Positions 59,912 to 64,000 of a DNA stretch of 64,000 nucleotides are shown here, piece after piece (the first letter of the stretch is position 1; the number at the start of each line of letters is the position of its first letter). The notes beneath the pieces were generated by a model, which made no database searches, was not told the DNA's origin, and saw only the letters and a program-made list of their open reading frames with translations. The translations under genes were made by a program, and so were the position numbers. Origin of the DNA: Corythoichthys intestinalis (lineage: Eukaryota; Chordata; Actinopteri; Syngnathiformes; Syngnathidae); NCBI RefSeq assembly GCF_030265065.1, contig NC_080414.1:22935001-22999000 (forward strand). Direction: 5' to 3'.

Positions 59912-62900
59912 ATGTTAAAGGTGTTGGTGAAGGAGCGACTAATTGCGGCCGCTGAAGAAATATTCGGACTGTTTGAAAGAACCATAGCGTCGTACGAGGA
60001 GCAACTTTGTCGCGTGAGAGAGGAGAACGAGAGAATACGACGTCAATCGGAAGCTGTTTGCAACACTCAAATTGTCTTACGAGTGGAAGGTCTGTTGATA
60101 AAACTTAAATGAATATTAAAAAGGATGTATATTTAATAAGGAAGTAAAATGTGTTTTGAATTAAAAAAGAAAGTTGGACCTGAAGGCATCACACTCCAGT
60201 ATTTTCGTGAGTGCATTGCATTAAGCAGCTACAGGTAGCCAATGTTCGGAATCGGAATTTAGAGTTATTATACCTTAACGTCAGATATGCTACATGTATG
60301 TGACTGGCCAGCACTTCAGTCCACCTTTTTTTTTTTGAGAATACAGCTGGGATAGGCTCTAGCACCCACAAGACCCTTGAAAGGATCATTAGTACGGGAA
60401 ATTAATACATTTGGAAAATTGCATTGCTGTGGGGAGTACGCTTGCGAGCTAAATGTTACATTCTTTCTCACTAAGGCCATGTCTACACCTAGCAGGGTTT
60501 AAAAAAAAAAAAAAAAAAACGAGGATTCTGCCCTAATGCGTCGGGGAAAAATTGCGTTTGTTTAAAAAAAAAAAAAAAAAAAAACCTTCCACAGCCAACC
60601 GCTTTCATTCATTTTTAAGTACATTCATAACAATAAAAATAATGGTCCATAAAACCAATTCTTCAATAAGAAGCACAGCAATAGTTTGTGAAAAAATTGA
60701 AGCAAAAAAGCGCGTTTAATTGACTCCAAATGCAGTGTTGTTAATAACGGCGTTAGAATATAACGGTGTTACTAACTGTGTTATTTTTTTCAGCAGTGAG
60801 TAATCTAATTAATTACTTTTCTCATCTTGGCAACGCCGTTACCGTTACTGAGGCGGGAAAGTCGTGCGTTACTTTGCGTTACTATGTTGGTTGAATGACG
60901 CGAAAAAAGTCTGAGAAAGACAGACTCACAGAGACGAGAGAGCAGAGCGGGAGTGGGGAGGAGGCAAGGGAGTTGTAACGGCGTTGCAAACCCGATGCTA
61001 GGTGGCTCCAATATTACCTGACTGTAGCCGATAGCCTACAAACTGCGCCCACACGACGCTACGGTAGATGTCACATAATATAGAACAAATGCAAATGACA
61101 GACACGGCGGCATTAGCAACATGTACAGTGCCCTCCATAATTATTGGCACCCCTGGTTAAGATGTGTTTTTTATCTTCTAATACATTTTTTTTTTAAATT
61201 CAAATAATATGGGACCTTAATGGAAAAAAAGAAAAATCCAACCTTCAAGTGCATTTATTCAGTGGGGGGGGGGGGGGGGGGGGGGGATCCCACATAAAGA
61301 CATAATTATTTGACATCAAATAATATGTGTCACAATTATTAGCACCCCTGGTGTTAATACACGGTCCCAGTTGAAGCCTGGGACCGTGTGCTTTGGTCAG
61401 ATGAGACCAAGTTTGAGTTTTTTGGCAACAAACACTCTAAGTGGGTCTGGCGTGCCACGAAAGATGCGCATGCTGAAAAGCACCTCATACCCACTGTGAA
61501 GTATGGGGTTGGGTCAGTGATGCTGTGGGGCTCTTTCGCTTCCAAAGGCCCTGGGAACCTTGTTAGGGTGCATGGTATCATGAATGCTTTGAAATACCAA
61601 GACATTTTAAATCAAAATCTGTTGCCCTCTCCCTGAAAGCTGAAGATGGGTCGTCACTGGGTCTTTCAGCAAGACAATGACCCTAAACATATGGCCAAAT
61701 CTACATAGAAATGGTTCACCAGACACAAAATCCAGCTCCTCCCATGGGCATCTCAGTCCCCAGACCTTGTTTTGTTGGCAAAAGGGGGTTGTACACAGTA
61801 TTAACACCAGGGGTGCTAATAATTGTGACACACATTATTTGATGTCAAATATTTTTTTCTTTATGTGGGATTTTTTCCCTTACTGAATAAATGCACTTGT
61901 ATTGAAGGCTGGATTTTTCTCTTTTTTTTCCATTAAGGTCCCATATTATTCGAATAAAAAATATATATATTTGAAGCTAAAAAACACATCTTAACCAGGG
62001 GTGCCAATAATTATGGAGGGCACTGTATAAAGAACTAGATGCATTAGTAAGCAGCCGCCATCTTAAAGCAGTTGACCTCTCAGAAAGGCTCTGTTGTAGA
62101 GAAACTTCCTAGCAAACTTATGAGCATTTTAGATAAAAACACAAGTCGGCAAAAAATCTTGACTTAAATCTTTAAACAATGAAACAGTTTTAAAACTTAC
62201 ACATGTCGAAAGTAGACAGAGGGGAACTAATGCAATAACGGGAGCAATTTTAACAACTTTAATGGTTGATTCACAACATTAAATGACTTATACACATAGC
62301 AAAGATTACTTTATCGCAATATCCGCAATACCCCTGAGTCTAGTTAAGTTTAGGGTAAAGAATTGGGCTAGGCCCAATTGTCCCAAAAACCCATTAAACT
62401 TCACATTGTGTGACCCGTTTTTTTTTTCCTCAAAAAAAACAAAACAAAAAAAGCATGAAAATTATCACCAGTTAGCTTTTCTAAGTAACTAATTACTCTT
62501 ACATTCAGGTAATTGAGTTACTAACGCAATTACTTTTTGGGAGAAGTAATTTGTAACTGTAATTAATTACTTTTTTAAAGTAAGATTAACAACTGTCCAA
62601 ATGTAAACCTTGGTTTAATGTGTAACGTGAGGACAAAGGTTGTCGCAGTCAGTGACGTTTCCAGTTAAATCTTCGGTTATCAATGTCCACATGATGGCGC
62701 CACAAACGCAGAATTCGCACTTCTTCACTTTCCCCATCGTTCATAAGGACCCTGGTTTTTAAATGTGCGTGTGGATGATAGGCCAAACCGCAGAAAAATA
62801 TCTTTTTGCCAAATACCCTGCTACGTGTGGACATGGCCTAAGTACCGCAAAGTGTCCTCTTTTTGGTGTCATAGAAATGCCACCCCAAGTACAACCAAAA

Positions 62901-63802
62901 CGCATTAACCCTTTTTGGAGCTAACCAGTTACTGTACTCATGTACTGTGCTGTCATACAGGTCCCCAGCAGATGGTTGTTCGTCGGGAAGAACCTACCTT
63001 ACCTCTACCGCAGTTGACGAGCTCCAGTTTGCAGCAAGAGAATCAAAATGTTGAAGAAGGACCGATTCAGGCCCATAATATCAAGGAGGAAGAGGAGGAG
63101 GCTGATGTCAATAGAATGCCACTGGCTTGCATCTCTGTGAAGACAGATGATGCATACGAAACCCCTGAGTGCTCACAGTATCACCATCAAAGTACAAGCA
63201 TAGAACACTGTGGAAAAAGAACACAAAATATCCATTTTACTCCACCGTCAGATAGTAAGATCATAGAAGAAACTTTGGGAAGCAACAGTGAGGGAGGCAA
63301 TGCACAGTTGAGTTCCTTTGAAGACACAACACTGAACAAGAAAACTTCACAAACTTATGGAACTCATCAAAGAAATAACGAACATTTCAGCTGCTCAACT
63401 AGTTGTAAAATATTTACACAAAAGCCAAACATGGTAGAACACGAGATACTCCATGAGGAAGAAAAAACATTTATTTGCTCAGGTTGTGGTCAAGCATTTA
63501 CTAAAAAAGGCAGCATGGTTAAACACATGACGAGACACAAATTTCTAGCTTGCTCTGTGTGTAATGAAACTTTCTGTGTAAAACGTCAGCTAAGATCACA
63601 CATGAGAACACACAGGAAAGAAAAACCCTTCCGTTGTACAGTTTGCGGTTCAACGTTCAATCGAAAAGACTCAATGAAAACACACATGGTTATACACACA
63701 GGAGTAAAACCCTTTAGTTGCTCATTGTGCAGCAAGTCATTCTTTTTTAAGCAAAACTGGAAAGTGCACATGCGAGTGCATACAGGAGAAAAAAACTTAT
63801 AG
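59912..63802 (+). CDS. C2H2 zinc-finger protein, two exons, frameshifted at the last finger
   Basis: Exon 1 (59912-60089) encodes MLKVLVKERLIAAAEEIFGLFERTIASYEEQLCRVREENERIRRQ, a helical N-terminal module typical of fish zinc-finger genes. Exon 2 (62961-63802) joins in phase 1 to give VEGPQQMVVRREE. The total is 1020 nt, 339 residues. An acidic linker (IKEEEEEADVNRMPLACISVKTDD) parallels that of the upstream gene. One degenerate finger (CSTSCKIF) and four canonical fingers follow. The frame ends HTGEKNL. With one A fewer in the seven-A run at 63789-63795 it would read on as EKTYRCSVCGISCFQRNSLAAH…KMLTVL to a stop near 63890, so the present sequence lacks a sixth finger through a +1 slip. This may be a real mutation, a polymorphism or a sequencing error. 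The 2.9-kb intron holds three nested transposons. Confidence 0.85.
61126..62025 (+). mobile_element. Tc1-like deletion derivative, copy 2, innermost in the nest
   Basis: Ends CAGTGCCCTCCATAATTATT (inverted at the right) have TA at both flanks (61124-61125 and 62026-62027). The plus strand keeps the catalytic core: [49 protein letters not shown] then a stop, and [15 protein letters not shown]. The DNA-binding half and the NPIENLW block are missing, as in copy 1. A 23-G run replaces a short stretch of the left repeat. Confidence 0.93.
61264..61286 (+). repeat. Poly-G run (23 G) inside the Tc1 left repeat
   Basis: Copy 1 of the element reads GTGCGGAAAAAATCCCAC at this position; here it reads GT, 23 G, then ATCCCAC. 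The run therefore arose by G expansion in this copy. Confidence 0.9.
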
Positions 63803-64000
63803 ATGCTCAGTTTGTGGTATAAGCTGTTTTCAGAGGAACAGTTTGGCTGCACACGGCAAAAGGAAAGGAAAAATGTTGACAGTATTGTGAAAGCAATTTC
63901 TGAATCTGACCATGTATTGTATTCTTTTGAAAAGTTGTAAATGCTGTTTGCAAGAGGAAACTAAACATCATACTCTTGTTAATTTACTAACAGGTCATAG

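Larger units (their letters stand above)
60733..62595. mobile_element. hAT element, second level of the triple nest
   Basis: Ends CAGTGTTGTTAATAACGGCG and AAAGTAAGATTAACAACTG are inverted at the tips. An exact 8-bp duplication TCCAAATG flanks it (60725-60732 and 62596-62603). Subterminal TAATTAATTAC motifs are typical of a common fish hAT. Its own body, without the Tc1 insert, is about 960 bp and has no transposase. Confidence 0.9.
60475..62838. mobile_element. Outermost element of the triple nest (PIF/Harbinger-like MITE)
   Basis: Inverted ends GGCCATGTCTACACCTAGCA and GCTACGTGTGGACATGGCC are flanked by TAA on both sides (60472-60474 and 62839-62841). The 3-bp duplication fits PIF/Harbinger. 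Without its inserts the element is about 490 bp. It contains A runs at about 60500-60520 and 60562-60583. No ORF is present. Confidence 0.75.

Overview
The window is vertebrate nuclear DNA from a ray-finned (teleost, probably percomorph) fish. The evidence is spliced animal genes with GT-AG introns, a dense load of Tc1/mariner and hAT DNA transposons, an L2-type LINE tail, a tRNA-headed SINE and long GT and homopolymer tracts. No bacterial features are present.

Layout. (1) 1-14.3 kb: the 5' half of nck1 (SH3/SH2 adaptor) on the minus strand. The first coding exon is at 1214-1454, a 12.5-kb intron follows, and a non-coding first exon plus CCAAT-box promoter lies near 13.96-14.25 kb. (2) 16.9-20.3 kb: slc35g2 on the minus strand, with its whole CDS in one exon and a GC-rich 5' exon at about 19.97-20.3 kb. 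The slc35g2-nck1 tandem pair matches the order and orientation on human 3q22. (3) 20.4-41.6 kb: about 21 kb without a recognisable gene, filled with an L2-like LINE fragment, four Tc1-like elements (one with an apparently intact DD34E transposase at 36.2-37.8 kb), hAT derivatives and a SINE. (4) 41.7-51.3 kb: gorasp1 (Golgi stacking protein) on the minus strand in eight exons. Intron 1 holds a 6-kb transposon nest that includes two THAP-type zinc-finger exon relics. (5) 52.1-56.1 kb: a complete eight-exon pancreatic elastase-like serine protease on the plus strand, divergent from gorasp1, with a textbook-like PTF1 site and TATA box. Intron 5 carries a BED-finger hAT element. (6) 56.4-64 kb: a small cluster of C2H2 zinc-finger genes, with one nine-finger gene, one shorter paralogue with a frameshifted end, and two decayed fragments. 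The intron of the second gene holds three transposons, one inside another.

The genes do not form a pathway. The clearest functional signal is the acinar-cell promoter of the elastase. The most informative structural signals are the nested insertions with exact target-site duplications, which allow relative dating, and several insertions close to host splice sites or in a 3' UTR. All calls come from reading the sequence; family names below superfamily level were not checked against a database.
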